From: Bugula neritina
Lineage: Eukaryota; Bryozoa; Gymnolaemata; Cheilostomatida; Bugulidae
Assembly: GCA_964035545.1 (NCBI GenBank)
Contig: OZ037771.1
Location: forward strand, 1,798,001-1,862,000
Length of the DNA: 64,000 nt
Direction of reading: 5' to 3'
Shown: positions 46,801 through 57,384 of the stretch, piece by piece
Layout of the letters: the number at the start of each line of letters is the position of its first letter
How positions within the stretch are numbered: position 1 is the stretch's first letter
The notes under the pieces: generated by a model
Databases searched by the model: none
What the model was told of the DNA's origin: nothing
What the model saw: only the letters and a program-made list of their open reading frames with translations
Translations under genes and position numbers: made by a program

Positions 46801-49800
46801 CAACCAAAGTTATGGGATCATCACAAAGTGAAACTTCATGTTTTATCAGGTATACCCACCCACCATGTTGCCTACATCTATGGAGATCCTAAGAGAGTCG
46901 GGGTGCCCGCTTCAAATGAAGGTAATAAGATATTATATTATTATACTATAGGTGTTGTGTTATGATTTAATTCAGAGTATTATATTGCAGTATACCCAGC
47001 ATGCTGTGTTATCATAATGCAGATATTTGTCGATATTTTGTGTGGCACCGCAGTAGAGCTGAACTAATAGCAAACAAAAAAAATGAATGTCTCTCTATTG
47101 GAAAACCAGTTAAACAAAACTTATTAAAACTAACTATTGGGAATACAACTCCTAATAATTTACACACATACCTTGTTGGTAAACCTACATGATGATAAAG
47201 GCATCAAGCCTATATAGCTTGCCAAAAATATATATGACACCCATACCTTACTTTTACACATGAATATGCATTAATATAGTATATATTAGGAGATGCTATG
47301 AAACAAGAGTTTGTTGCAGTCACATGATTTAAAATACATTTTCACTCAGCTGGACTCTGGTTTCACAAACATTAAACATTAAATATTAAATCGGTAGATT
47401 TGGGATTGTAAGTTCTGATGGCAATTCAATACAATGAAATTGATGGAGAAGACAATAAATTAAAATCAAAAGCTCTGAGAGATGAATGAAAGCTTAGCAA
47501 ATTAACTGAAATTGTGAAATAAAAATTGAGTAAATAAAGCTGCAGTACTAACCAGATTATTATTCTATACACACCACCTTCCTACCATTTCGGCAGATTC
47601 ATCTCATCAGTTTACAAGAGACCTGTCTGACGAAGCTCAATCGGAATGTGGAAAAAATTATTTTAAAAGAGATGACAACCAAGCATGGTGTCCTGCCACC
47701 AGAAGAAAGCGATATGGGCGTTACCAGACTAGTAGTGAGTAGTATTATCATTAATGTCTTCATTTATTGATAATTTTAGGTTTGTTTTCTCCTGACGCTC
47801 TGTTTAAACCAACTGGTAAAAAAGAAAATGGATGTGATGGCACCTTAATGGTTAATAAGAAACCTGGTGCATTTTTTTGTGCAAAGAAAGTTCACGGACA
47901 AGCAGACAAAATGTTGTTAACTCGTAAGCCAGCTTTGAATGTGTTCAAATCATAATTTCTGCGTGAAACTGATTGAACTACCACAATTTTTCAAAAAAAA
48001 AGAATTACATGTTTATATTTTGTTATGTTATACTATTTTATAGCTTTTCTTTATAATTTTTTGTTGCACTTTGCAAATGACTCATTTTAAAGTTAAAAAA
48101 ATTGCACTTATTGCCTTTCATTCATAAAGTTAGCATCACACAACATCTTGTTTTATTATTTCGAGATGAGCAAAATCTTCATGGTAAAACAAGGTATTAA
48201 TCAATTTTTTTGGTTTTTCATTTAGTAGCTAGATAATATTTTATTACCAAATGTATTAGATTTACAAATACTGTCAATGAAATTCAACGATATTCACATT
48301 ATTTAGAAAGTTCAAGGTTTTTGTGCAAAAGCACCAATACCATATAAATATCTAATGATTATAAAATGTATTTAAAATTGTTACCTTTAATACAAAACAG
48401 ATAATTTTTAAATTAATTTCTTGGGATCTCAATTGTTTTAAAAAAGTTAATCCAAATGAAAAAAAGAAATAGATAGTAAGTATCTGTTAAATGATCATCT
48501 GTTTAAACTTGCTTATCGTTAGTTCCGATTTACGGCTGTTTATACATTTGCAGGTAACAACCACTTTTACAACTACTTTGCAAAAGCTGGGTGGATGAGC
48601 AACCACCATCGCTCCCGTGAAAACTACGAGCTGCACAGTGATGGGAAAGTTTCAGTCAAGAAAGCTGGACTGTACATTGTACACGCCAGTGTAAGTATAT
48701 ACACTTATTACAAACCTTCAGCCCTACTCACATTTTAAATTAGTAGCTGTTTGATTTTTATTGAATGTTATTCTTTTTTAACTTAGTTTTATTTCTTACT
48801 CTAAACAAAATGAAAAGCTAAAAGTTTCTGGAAAGTTTTATTGAACAGGTATTTATCATTTGCTACTTGTGTTAAAAGTTGCCCTAGAAAATGCAAATAT
48901 GCAAGTGAAATATTGTTTGAAACTAATTCTTATTAAATACAGAAAATGTAGCAGAATTAACACCATTGGCAGTTCAGTTAGTATTATTCACAGTATAAAT
49001 ATATTAATTTGTAATTTTTACTATTTCTTGTAGTTTTTACATTTTAAAGTATAGTATCTTTTGCTTAGCATTGATACTAATTACTGTATGCTATAAACTC
49101 AAATGTGTTGTAGACTTGTAAAAGGATGCCACTAGTAAAAAATTGTGCTTCTTGAAAACTATTATTATAGTTTTGACAAAAATGTTTTATTAAAAGTCTA
49201 TTAAAGTACATCAATTAACATAGTTTATGCTGAGCATACTATAAAAATTTGTCTATACTTTCATAGTCGATAACTAAATTTTAAATTTTCTTTTTAGATG
49301 CACTTCAGTGACTTAAAAAGAGGGGATTTGCCACACTACGGAGTATACAAGACTAACCAGCAAGGGGGAAACAAAACTTTAATTAGCAAATGTGTTGTGA
49401 CAATGTTTGAAGACCCAGAAGACGATATACTAGGAGTGTACCCATGTCAAGCGTGGCAGGTGAGGCATACATTGCAAATCTTAATTTCAATGACATTTGC
49501 TTATGCAAAATGAGTGGAAAAAACAGTCATTACCTTATTACGTAATAGAGCCTGCTTTTTATTGCTAAATATAAAAAATGAAGTACAAGATTAATTTTTA
49601 ACATTATTATACAGAAAGTTTGATTATTAAAACATTGCGAATTCTTAAGCAGTTATTAAATATTCTCAATTGGTATTAATATATTTCAAGCAATTAAATA
49701 CTTTCCAAGCTAATGAATACTTATTATTATTTTGTGAATCTTGTAGCTGGTGCCTCTAGAAAAAGGAGATTTAGTCTACCTACGAATTTCTGGTTATACT

Positions 49801-49869
49801 TGGTTTAGAGTTGAAAAAGAAACTTTCCACCTTGCCCTGATACGCCTTAACAAAGAAGAAGTAGAGTAA
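43532..49869 (+). CDS. TNF superfamily ligand 1 (type II membrane protein), complete
   Basis: Eight GT..AG exons give 390 aa. Residues 1-44 are cytosolic. About 46-70 is the membrane anchor (CGICVLFTIFLVFVFMFVMI). A short heptad segment follows (LEKRVRDLEKQ), then furin-type RIKR at 111-114. The TNF homology domain begins HHVAYIYGD (138) and continues W264, NYELHSDGKVSVKKAGLYIV, a Cys pair C328/C346 (KCVVTMFEDPEDD...VYPCQAW) as in EDA/Eiger-type ligands, and ends ETFHLALIRL. N321-K-T is an N-glycosylation sequon. An insert of exons D and E (residues 157-250) separates strand A from the rest of the domain and carries a second furin-type RRKR (192-195). A trimeric cytokine for a TNF receptor is expected; the nearest family members are EDA/Eiger-like by feel only. 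The ATG at 43532 is the start conserved in the paralogue. Confidence 0.95.
45272..45372 (+). repeat. GAGT/TAGT repeat in TNF ligand 1 intron 1
   Basis: Imperfect GAGTGAGT/GAGTTAGT array; the counterpart in the paralogue is at 62401-62487, so it predates the duplication. Confidence 0.85.
46296..46395 (+). CDS. TNF ligand 1 exon B (stalk with furin site)
   Basis: SQDNREEKATLRIKRNTHDQ to RLEHH, acidic hydrophilic stalk. RIKR precedes N115. Acceptor ATTTTTAG, donor GTTAGTTA, phase 0 in, 1 out; conserved in the paralogue at 63407-63506. Confidence 0.93.
46850..46921 (+). CDS. TNF ligand 1 exon C (strand A of the TNF domain)
   Basis: GIPTHHVAYIYGDPKRVGVP plus ASNE, phase 1-1, acceptor TTTATCAG, donor GTAATAAG. 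It can join exon F directly in frame. Confidence 0.92.
47597..47734 (+). CDS. TNF ligand 1 exon D (cassette with RRKR site)
   Basis: Encodes DSSHQFTRDLSDEAQSECGK, then ..WCPATRRKRYGRYQTS. Acceptor TTCGGCAG, donor GTGAGTAG, phase 1-1. Confidence 0.85.
47780..47923 (+). CDS. TNF ligand 1 exon E (cassette, possible alternative strand A)
   Basis: Encodes SLFSPDALFKPTGKKENGCD, GTLMVNKKPGAFFCAKKVHG and QADKMLLT. Acceptor AATTTTAG, donor GTAAGCC, phase 1-1. The end resembles the start of a TNF domain (AKKVHGQ). Confidence 0.85.
48554..48690 (+). CDS. TNF ligand 1 exon F (TNF domain)
   Basis: RNNHFYNYFAKAGWMSNHHR, then NYELHSDGKVSVKKAGLYIV-HAS. Acceptor TTTGCAG, donor GTAAGTAT, phase 1 in, 0 out. 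Confidence 0.96.
49298..49459 (+). CDS. TNF ligand 1 exon G (TNF domain, Cys pair)
   Basis: 54 codons, MHFSDLKRGDLPHYGVYKTN to VYPCQAWQ, phase 0-0, acceptor CTTTTTAG, donor GTGAGG. Confidence 0.96.
49747..49869 (+). CDS. TNF ligand 1 exon H (C terminus)
   Basis: LVPLEKGDLVYLRISGYTWF, RVEKETFHLALIRLNKEEVE and TAA. This is the conserved final strands of the TNF domain. Acceptor TCTTGTAG. Confidence 0.96.
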   Translation: MVPLEKGDLVYLRISGYTWFRVEKETFHLALIRLNKEEVE

Positions 49870-49885
49870 AAATGTAGTAGAACAA

Positions 49886-50068
49886 ACCTAGCAACTAGGC
49901 TAGCAACCAGCCTAACAATAAACATGGCAACCAGCCTAGCAACCAACCTTACAATAAACATTGCAACCTACCTATAGCAACAAGCATAGCAACTGACCTA
50001 GCAACCAGCCAAGCAACAAGCATAGCAACTGACCTAGCAACCAGCCAAGCAACAAGCATAGCAACTGT
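49886..50068 (+). repeat. AGCAACCAGCCTAGCAAC-type minisatellite in the TNF ligand 1 3' UTR
   Basis: Begins just after the stop codon. Units of AGCAACCAGCCTA / AGCAACAAGCATAGCAACTG repeat up to 50068. Confidence 0.85.
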
Positions 50069-50136
50069 TAAAAGTTAGAAAAGCATATCTAAGCAGCTTT
50101 TAAGTTGGTATCTCTTGTAGCTTTGCAAAAATAGAA

Positions 50137-50142
50137 AATAAA
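50137..50142 (+). terminator. Poly(A) signal of TNF ligand 1
   Basis: AATAAA about 270 bases after the stop codon. Confidence 0.6.
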
Positions 50143-52509
50143 GCACAATAAGTTCAAGCTGCTTTTATAAGTTTGAATGTTCAAGTTGCATATCTAACCT
50201 TTTTGAGTGTACATTTTAGTAAAGTGAGACAATTGTTTCATCTTTGCTACTGTATGTACAATTTATTTTGTTTTATATTTTTGCTGTAAAATAATATTGT
50301 TTCATATATTTATATATTTGTATATAACCATGCATACAGCTTTCTCTATAATTTGATAGTATTTGATATTTTCTTGGAAATCCCGGTACATAAAATTACA
50401 TATTTTATATAATATACTATCTCACTATATTTTTAGTCATATATACATATATTATTGATTTACTTAAATATAAGCTTGTGTCATTTACAGAATAATTTCA
50501 ACAACGAAATTATGTTACTGTGAGCCGTTTTTTCTGAAAATGCAAATATTCTGAAATTCTCTATAAAAATAAATGTATTAAATTGTTTTTGAATTTTCTT
50601 GCTAATGAAAACACTTTTACAGAAATATTTAATGACTATTCTGATTAAATTAGTTTCATGCATTTAGCAAAGTGCTTTTTGTATTTAAACAAAGATATTG
50701 TAGTTGTATTATTTTACAAATGCAGTGTTGATTGATCTATAATTAAGGTGGGTTACCTACTACTAATTGGAAGTGACAAATTATCAAAACTTTCTAATTT
50801 AAGTGTTTTAGATTTTAATAATTTGATGCATTACAATACTTTGCTTAGAAAAGAAAGTTGTAATTTTGCAATAATAAATCAATATCAGTTCAAGTTTGAA
50901 GGATAATTAAAAAAAGCATAGGTGTGTTTTTAACTAAGTTATTGATATTTCTATAACCAATATTTAATGTCTTTACAGCTCTTTATTAAACTTGCTTCTA
51001 ATAAAATAGTACACTTGCTCTATATAAAAAGATTACAGAAAATTTGCTTTAACATTCACGTCAAGTTATATATTTGATAATATTGTGCATATTTAAAAAT
51101 AGTCCTTACAAAAACAGAGATATTAAAACAAATTCTAAGAATTATGACCAGATAAGAAAATCAATCAAATGGAAAAATTTGCTTATAATTTTATATTCGG
51201 CTGCAACAATTTTCCATCTGAGGTTTCTTTCAAAGATACCATTGTTTGATTTAATAGTAGGTTTGAACAGCTACTTTTACAACTGTCTTGAACCAATTTA
51301 TTAGAAAGTAAAATAACATAGGAAGTAACAGGCTAACCTTTTGGTTATAATAACTGATTTGGTACAATACTTCCCATAGTGGGATGGTTGGCAGAGATTA
51401 GAAGTTAGGGGCCTGTGGTTAGCATACCAGTGGAGGCCAAAATAAAGAGAAACAACATTGAGTAATATAAAAATGTACACCAGGCTGTAAAACAACATTA
51501 TTCAGATACCAATATATTATGTCACCATTTATGAGCATCTAAGGAATATTTAGTTTAAAGCTATATATTTGTTTGTTAAAAAAGCAAAATACATATTTTC
51601 AAAATATTCTTCTTCAGACACAGCTATAATATAAAATAATTCAACTTAAAGGCTGAGGAAAATTGTACTAATACCATAGACTCAATAATAGCTGTAAGCT
51701 TGCAGTGTAATTAAATGATTGTAAGCTGTAAATTACCTGAATGTAAAGATGAAACTATTGTGTAGATAGCTAAGGGATTAGGTAAGAGTTCTTGGAACAG
51801 CTAAAACTTGTAAACTGGGCTGTCATTTTCAGACCAGAATTGGTGCCAGCAAGTTGGTAATTCTTATATATTAGCTCAGCTCACTTAACTGCTACAGTTT
51901 CAAGAAACTCATTGTGATAAACTTACTTATAACTACTAGTCCAGTCACTGAATTTCTGTTTTGTCAAGGTTGGTAAAGTTTACCTTAACTTGTTTAATAT
52001 ATCTTAAAAAAATAAAACTACACAGAGTTGATATAAGTACATTTTATATTGAGAGCAATTTGAAAATAACGTAGGGGGGAGTTTTTTAAATAAGTTTTCT
52101 AACTGTATATAATAAACATAAAATTTGTTGCTTTTGTTATTAATTAAATATGTAAATAATTAGTACTGATTCGTAAGCAATATTAAATTAAAAAAAACTA
52201 ATGTCAACGTGGTGAAATATTAGAATAATGAAAAATTAACTTGTTCGTGTAAAGCTGGAATTTTGTTTGTGTATGGAAGCCATGTTTGAATCAGTTACAG
52301 ACTGTAAAATCTACTTTCATTATAAACACCTTTATTTCAGTAATTTTTCAGATAGTTTTTCTGAAGTATATATTATTCTGCTTGAGTTTTGACGTCAATT
52401 AACTTTAAATTCTGTTTTAAGAATAAGCAAGCATAGTATACACATCTGATGGATAAAGGTATCGTATTTAATTTATTGTACTCTATTTTTACAGATATAT
52501 ATTGAAATC
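50143..52509. other. Intergenic between TNF ligand 1 and the small-protein array
   Basis: AT-rich. From 51695 the sequence is part of the duplicated block shared with 58629 onward and probably holds a 5' non-coding exon and intron of the small-protein gene: an acceptor ATTTTTACAG lies 15 bases before its ATG. No other coding seen. Confidence 0.5.
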
Positions 52510-52911
52510 ATGAGAACTCCACCTAGACAGAGAGCAGACAACTCTTGTCCCTGTATCAAGCAGAAAATAAAAGATAAAAGACAAACAATATTGGATATTG
52601 GCTCAGAGAGAATACATAAACTAAATGCTAAAGACAGAAATCTCCATAAAAGGCTGGTAGTACTCAAAGCCCTAAAACTAGTGAACCGTCTGCCAGCAAA
52701 AACCTTCCAAAAGCAACTGTTGGCTGTTTGCCCGGAGGTGGGGGTGTGCTTTCACACTGGCAAGAACCCCCCTCTACCAGAAATCAGAGAAGCACCAGCT
52801 ATTGAGACTAATACTACCGCAGCTGAAGAGTCAGTTTTAGATATATTTGTTGATGACGACACAGTAGCTTCTGTCCTTGAAGACTTTGATGAGTTCTCAG
52901 AAAGTTATTAG
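52510..52911 (+). CDS. Small CxC/CPExGxCxH-family protein, copy 1 (133 aa)
   Basis: I do not recognise the family. Single coding exon starting at a clear ATG. Residues 1-12 are basic (MRTPPRQR). C13-P-C15 is followed by a Lys/Arg-rich, probably helical middle (KQKIKDKRQTILDIGSERIH, KLNAKDRNLHKRL), then C74PEVGVC80FHT. The last 30 residues are strongly acidic with hydrophobics (DIFVDDDTVASVLEDFDEF). No signal peptide or membrane segment, so it is presumably intracellular. The four Cys plus His pattern suggests a zinc site. The paralogue at 59446 differs at only about a dozen residues, and the divergent relatives at 53721 and 57385 keep the same motifs, so the frame is under selection. Confidence 0.85.
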   Translation: MRTPPRQRADNSCPCIKQKIKDKRQTILDIGSERIHKLNAKDRNLHKRLVVLKALKLVNRLPAKTFQKQLLAVCPEVGVCFHTGKNPPLPEIREAPAIETNTTAAEESVLDIFVDDDTVASVLEDFDEFSESY

Positions 52912-53076
52912 TGATAGTTGACTATCTTAATCAGATAAAGGAGTTGTGCTCTTCTGTACATATAATATGATACAATAGATTTATACTTAATTATTGTCTC
53001 CTCCTGTTCCAACTACAGATGAGCTCTTATTTATGCTGCTTTTATGTATGACTACATACACTGTGTTTCTTTTACT

Positions 53077-53082
53077 AATAAA
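53077..53082 (+). terminator. Poly(A) signal of small-protein copy 1
   Basis: AATAAA about 165 bases after the stop; the same signal is at 60010-60015 in the paralogue. Confidence 0.6.
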
Positions 53083-53204
53083 TGAATATAAATATTCATA
53101 AATGTTTAATAAACACTTTATACTTGATGGGCAGGTGCTTAACTAAAAGAAGCTAATGCTAGTATATATGCAAAACAATTTCACTTATATAACTAATCAC
53201 TATT

Positions 53205-53285
53205 TTTTCATATATATAGATGAAGAAACTGTATGTTCAGAGTATTTTTTGCAAGGTTGAAGTGCCAGCTTACCATCTTATAGTA
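53205..53285 (+). pseudogene. Relic of the 3' end of another small-protein copy
   Basis: GATGAAGAAACTGTATGTTC and GTTGAAGTGCCAGCTTACCA match the tail of the broken copy at about 56677-56745 (GATGAAGAAACTGTATCTTC, GTTAAAGTGCCGGTTTGTCA). No upstream coding remains. Confidence 0.55.
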
Positions 53286-53720
53286 TTTCAAATAAATAAT
53301 AACTTTAAAATAACTCTTTTATGTTAATATATTCAGTTATACTAATTACTATTATAGGCTTTAAACCTGTTCATTAGCATTCTAAATCCTTATTCTACTA
53401 GAAATGGGAAATTATAGCCTGACTGCTAATGATAAGAAAGAAAAAGTGACTAAATTTTACAAATGAATTTATTCTCAAAGTGAACAGAGCCATCTGTTAA
53501 ATACAATTTATATTTTCTAGCATATAAAAGACTGCACCTCTACATACATATACCAGTTACATATTATATGAATAGAATCTCCTCAAAACACAAGACTAGG
53601 ACAGCACGCATAAAAACATTTAGAAAGAAATGGAAATGGAATTTGTAGATTAAAGTTTAGTTAGAGGCTAATGTTGTGAAGAGTTGAATCTTTCTGCATA
53701 TGTTAGCTCAGACTAGTGGC

Positions 53721-54263
53721 TCACTGATTAATTAAATAGTCTAACATAGACATTATGGCTTCATCACTTTCAGGATCATCATGTAAAGGTGTGTGAGTTG
53801 TCTCCCCAGTACTGGGTGTAGAATCACCAACATTACTCGCATTCCCTGCAGTATTTGGTTGGTTATTAGCATGTCCATTGAGGTCATGACCTTCAAGATG
53901 GTCACTGTGCACAACCTGACTTCCACTTTGACCCTCTTGTCTTTCTAGCTCTTCATTTTGGCCATCTTGTACTCTACTTCCTTCACCATTGTTTGAAGAA
54001 TTTGAAGGAAGGACATGGGAACACAATCCTTCTTCTGGACACATTTTCAAAAACTGCTTTCTAAAGCGAGATTTGGACAAAAAGTGAATCCTGCAGAGGG
54101 TGTTACGAAGAGCCAATTGCTTTTGCAAGTTTTTATCTTTTGCTTTGAGCTCTTCAAGATTCTCCACTCCTAGTTCAAACCATTGTTTTCGTCTTTTCTC
54201 TACCTTCCTCTTGATGCAAAAACAAGAGCGATTGCCTCTGTTTCTTCTAATGGTGACTCTCAT
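53721..54263 (-). CDS. Small CxC/CPExGxCxH-family protein, divergent minus-strand copy (180 aa)
   Basis: Clear ATG at 54261-54263 and one exon; an acceptor TTATTTCATAG lies just upstream, as in the other members. MRVTIRRNRGNRSCFCIKRK carries the CxC (C14, C16). The middle ELGVENLEELKAKDKNLQKQ aligns with the plus-strand copies. CPEEGLCSHVL occupies 75-85. The C-terminal half is longer and low in complexity (Gln, Asn, Gly, Ser, His), ending in an acidic/hydrophobic tail DPESDEAIMSMLDYLINQ. No membrane segment. The function is unknown. Confidence 0.85.
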   Translation of the reverse strand: MRVTIRRNRGNRSCFCIKRKVEKRRKQWFELGVENLEELKAKDKNLQKQLALRNTLCRIHFLSKSRFRKQFLKMCPEEGLCSHVLPSNSSNNGEGSRVQDGQNEELERQEGQSGSQVVHSDHLEGHDLNGHANNQPNTAGNASNVGDSTPSTGETTHTPLHDDPESDEAIMSMLDYLINQ

Positions 54264-54321
54264 TTTTTACCTATGAAATAATTTATCTTTTAGGTTTGAG
54301 GTTTTTTACTGCTTCGATCTG

Positions 54322-54412
54322 TGTGTATGTGTGTGTATGTGTGTGTATGTGTGTGTATGTGTGTGTATGTGTGTGTATGTGTGTGTATGTGTGTGTATGT
54401 GTGTGTGTGTGT
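54322..54412. repeat. TGTGTATG microsatellite
   Basis: About eleven TGTGTATG units followed by (TG)n, starting some 60 bases upstream of the start codon of the minus-strand gene at 53721-54263, in its promoter or 5' UTR intron. Confidence 0.95.
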
Positions 54413-55894
54413 CATAGTCTAAACAGCACCAATTAAATTATAGTGCAATTAATTTATGTATTGTGAGAATGAAATCTAGGCTAGCATGGTCAAATCCAAA
54501 GTAGGTACAGAAATGTACTCAGCTGGTGTGTTTGACTTGTAAAATGAGACTCAACTATAACTTCAAACATGAGAATATTCTCACATCAGAATGAAATAAT
54601 TTTGTTAAACAATACACTTTGCACTGTTTTGCCAGTAGTTGTTTGAAAAATCATCTTGTTTTGTATCTGGAAAACTTATAAACAAAGCCAACTTTAAAAT
54701 CAATGAATTTTAAAATAGAATTAAAATTTAAACTACTTTTATAGTCAGTGTTTTAAATCTTTCTTTTCAAAAACTTGTATAGTTTGTAGTACTCTTACCT
54801 TGTTAGAAGAACTCCCTGTATTCAATCAGTTACACTGTTTTATATTCAAATTGAGTTCTTTTTACCAACTCTTATTGAGTATTTTCTGTATTTCAGATCT
54901 GTTAGAGAGTGGAAACACAACCTGCTTCTACCAAAACGTAAATAGAAATGGTGATGGTGGCAAAGCTCTGATAATCTTTTGGCTTTATTAGTAGTTGCAG
55001 CTTTCTATTGTGTTTATTCAAATAGGCATTCATAAAATAGCTTTTTCTCCTGTAATTAAAATAATATGCAGAGTTGTAATGAACATATTATAGAATTGTA
55101 ATATAATTTTATCTATTGTAAGCATATTTTTTTTCAACTTTATTGTCCTGATTGATATTAAATTACTGTGAGAAGACATATTGCAACTATCCATGCTACC
55201 ATCTAATCTTTAACATTACAAATTATTTTTTAGATCCATTTTAAAAAAAATATCTCCCACCATTTTTCTAATTCAATTATTACAGTAAAAGAGTACTTCA
55301 ACCATAAAAACTATAAGTAACTTTTATAAGAAAAATAGTGTTTGGTAAATAAATATTGCTTGACGGTATTTAAACTAAAATCCAAATGATCTAAACAATT
55401 GTTTAACAAACATTTATGAATATCTTCAATGAAATAATAAGCTATTTAGAATGAGAAATTTTTGTTAAATGTAGCCATAGGAAAACAATTATGTAAATTA
55501 ATTAATAGCCAATTAAGAGCTATATCAGCTATAGTGTGCCCATATCAGCTATAGTGTGCCCTCAATTAATTGTCTGTTTATGCAACAGAAATGTTTCCAG
55601 AATAGAGAATGAAACTCTCAACACAATAATTTTTGATGTGAGTACATTTTAAATTAACAGTTGTTTAAATAGAATTGAGGTATATTTTCTTGGAAAAATA
55701 TTTTCAACACATAAACATAAACATAAAAGTTGTTGCAAAGGGACAAACTTTGTTACTAAATATATGTAAATTAATAGTACTGCATAATGACATAAGAAAT
55801 GTGAAAAAAATTATATAATGTCAAAATAGTGAGAAAATTCAATAATTAAAAAGTTTCAGTCAAGCCTCAGAACTTTGAAAGCCATGTTTCAATT
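54413..55894. other. AT-rich stretch between array members
   Basis: No gene seen. A short 20-bp duplication (ATATCAGCTATAGTGTGCCC) is at about 55525-55560. The right part (from about 55690) is diverged block X sequence belonging to the broken copy. Confidence 0.4.
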
Positions 55895-56018
55895 AGTAGA
55901 CTTTAGAAAGAATAGGTTGGAAACAGAGGTGTAGAGTTTTGGTTGCCTTTAGTTTATAAACTAAAAGCAACCAAAACTCTACACCTCTGTGTCCAACCTA
56001 TTCTTTCTAAAGTCTACT
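55895..56018. repeat. 124-bp near-perfect palindrome
   Basis: Two 62-base arms, from AGTAGACTTTAGAAAGAATA to its complement ending AGTCTACT. They are centred on TTTAGTTTATAAACTAAA with no spacer, and I count two mismatches. It sits in the upstream region of the broken small-protein copy and is absent at the equivalent place in the other block X copies. Confidence 0.95.
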
Positions 56019-56381
56019 GATTCCAACGGAAAATAAATAAAATATAATTAAGCATCAAACTGGAATGTTAAAAATAATATTTGAGTTTAATGCTTAATTA
56101 TTTTTATTTATCAAACAAACAACTTCACAAAATATAAACATTATCAGAAGTTTAAAAATTGCCACCACATTGGTGAAAAGTAGGTTTTTCTTCAAATATT
56201 TTATTAAATTAAACATAATTTCAGCCTGATTTTTGGGACACTCTCTCAAGATAGATTAATCTGCTCGAGTTTGACCTAAATTAATTCTGAAGTCAAAATG
56301 AAAGCATGCATAGTATACATATCTTGTGGACAGATGACTCATGTTTAATTTGCTTTACTCTAGTTTTACAAAGTTGAAATC

Positions 56382-56665
56382 ATGATAATTCGACACCAGG
56401 ACAAAGAGCAGATGACTCTTGTTTTTGTATGAAAGAGAAAATAAAAGATAAAGAAACAATATTGAATATTGGCTCAGAGGGAATACACGAACTTATAAAA
56501 ACCAAAGACAGAAATCTTCATAAAAGTCTGGCTGTACATAAGGAATTTAGAAAACAATTTTCAGGAGCAACTGTTGTCTGCTTGCCTAGAGGTGGAGTGT
56601 GTTTACACACTGAAAGGAATTCAGGAATACCCCCCTACCAAACAGCAGAAGAAACTCATGCATAA
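56382..56665 (+). pseudogene. Broken copy of the small CxC/CPExGxCxH family
   Basis: ATG at 56382 begins MIIRHQDKEQMTLVFV and stops; the family frame resumes shifted by one base (DSCFCMKEKIKDK). From there it reads ETILNIGSEGIHELIKTKDR, NLHKSLAVHKEFRKQF, with a deletion, then VVCLPRGGVCLHTERN and an early stop. The CPExGxCxH motif is decayed to CLPRGGVCLHT. The upstream acceptor TACAG is also altered. The similarity to block X extends over both flanks. Confidence 0.8.
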
Positions 56666-56757
56666 CTTTTTATAGATGAAGAAACTGTATCTTCAGTACC
56701 TACTGAAAAAGTTTGTTGAAAAGTTAAAGTGCCGGTTTGTCATCCTAAACAAATAGC

Positions 56758-56832
56758 CTTCAAATGAGATTGAACCCATGACTATGGATTTACCAAGCCA
56801 ATGCTCTAACCTCTAGACCACAGCTGCTCCCT
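56758..56832 (-). mobile_element. tRNA-derived SINE fragment
   Basis: The minus strand reads AGCTGTGGTCTAGAGGTTAG (A-box-like TGGTCTAGAGG), then after the expected spacing GGGTTCAATCTC (B box). No intact cloverleaf. Confidence 0.55.
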
Positions 56833-57384
56833 ATTTCCATGAAGCAAATTCATTAGGTTATCTTTATGCAGTGCTTTTGATTCAATGACCAATAGCAAGG
56901 CACAAGCTTTCTATTAATCAGTTATTACTTGTAGTGCAATCTTGCAAAATATGTGATGCCATGCTACATTAAATGTACTTTGAACTGGTTTGAATAAATT
57001 TAATTGGTTTTTTGCATGTGTTTTATTCTTAAAACGCTGGTAACTCAAGTTAAATTGTGATTCGTTCTGGAAATAACAAAATATTTGGCCTTCTGTTGCC
57101 TTGCTGCACACGATTACTTCATGCACAATCATAGTATTCAAAAGTAATATTATTAAGTATATTATAGTTATATTTTTCAAGATTTATTGAAGTTTAAAAG
57201 AATTAATTGTAGATGAGTAAATACAATAAATGAAGTAAAAGGAAAATGTGTCAAGTTACACAATATAAAGAGACAAAAAAGTTTGTCAAGACAGCAGGTT
57301 AAATTAGTAAAATTATTTACACCAACATTTAAAACTAGTATTAGGGTTATAAATATGCTTGTTTATATATTGGTAAGTTGTATT
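56833..57384. other. AT-rich stretch, 3' flank of the minus-strand gene at 57385
   Basis: Nothing recognised beyond probable 3' UTR. Confidence 0.4.

Larger units (their letters stand above)
51695..53100 (+). repeat. Duplicated block X, copy 1
   Basis: Near-identical to 58629-60030, from AAGCTTGCAGTGTAATTAAA to just past the poly(A) signal; includes the small ORF at 52510-52911. Confidence 0.9.

Noticed and set aside
46765-46849. Possible extra TNF exon before exon C (TVQHVCKGKMYQPKLWDHHK)
   Set aside because: Conserved in both copies, but the AG acceptor at its start is missing in copy 2, and exon B joins exon C directly in phase.
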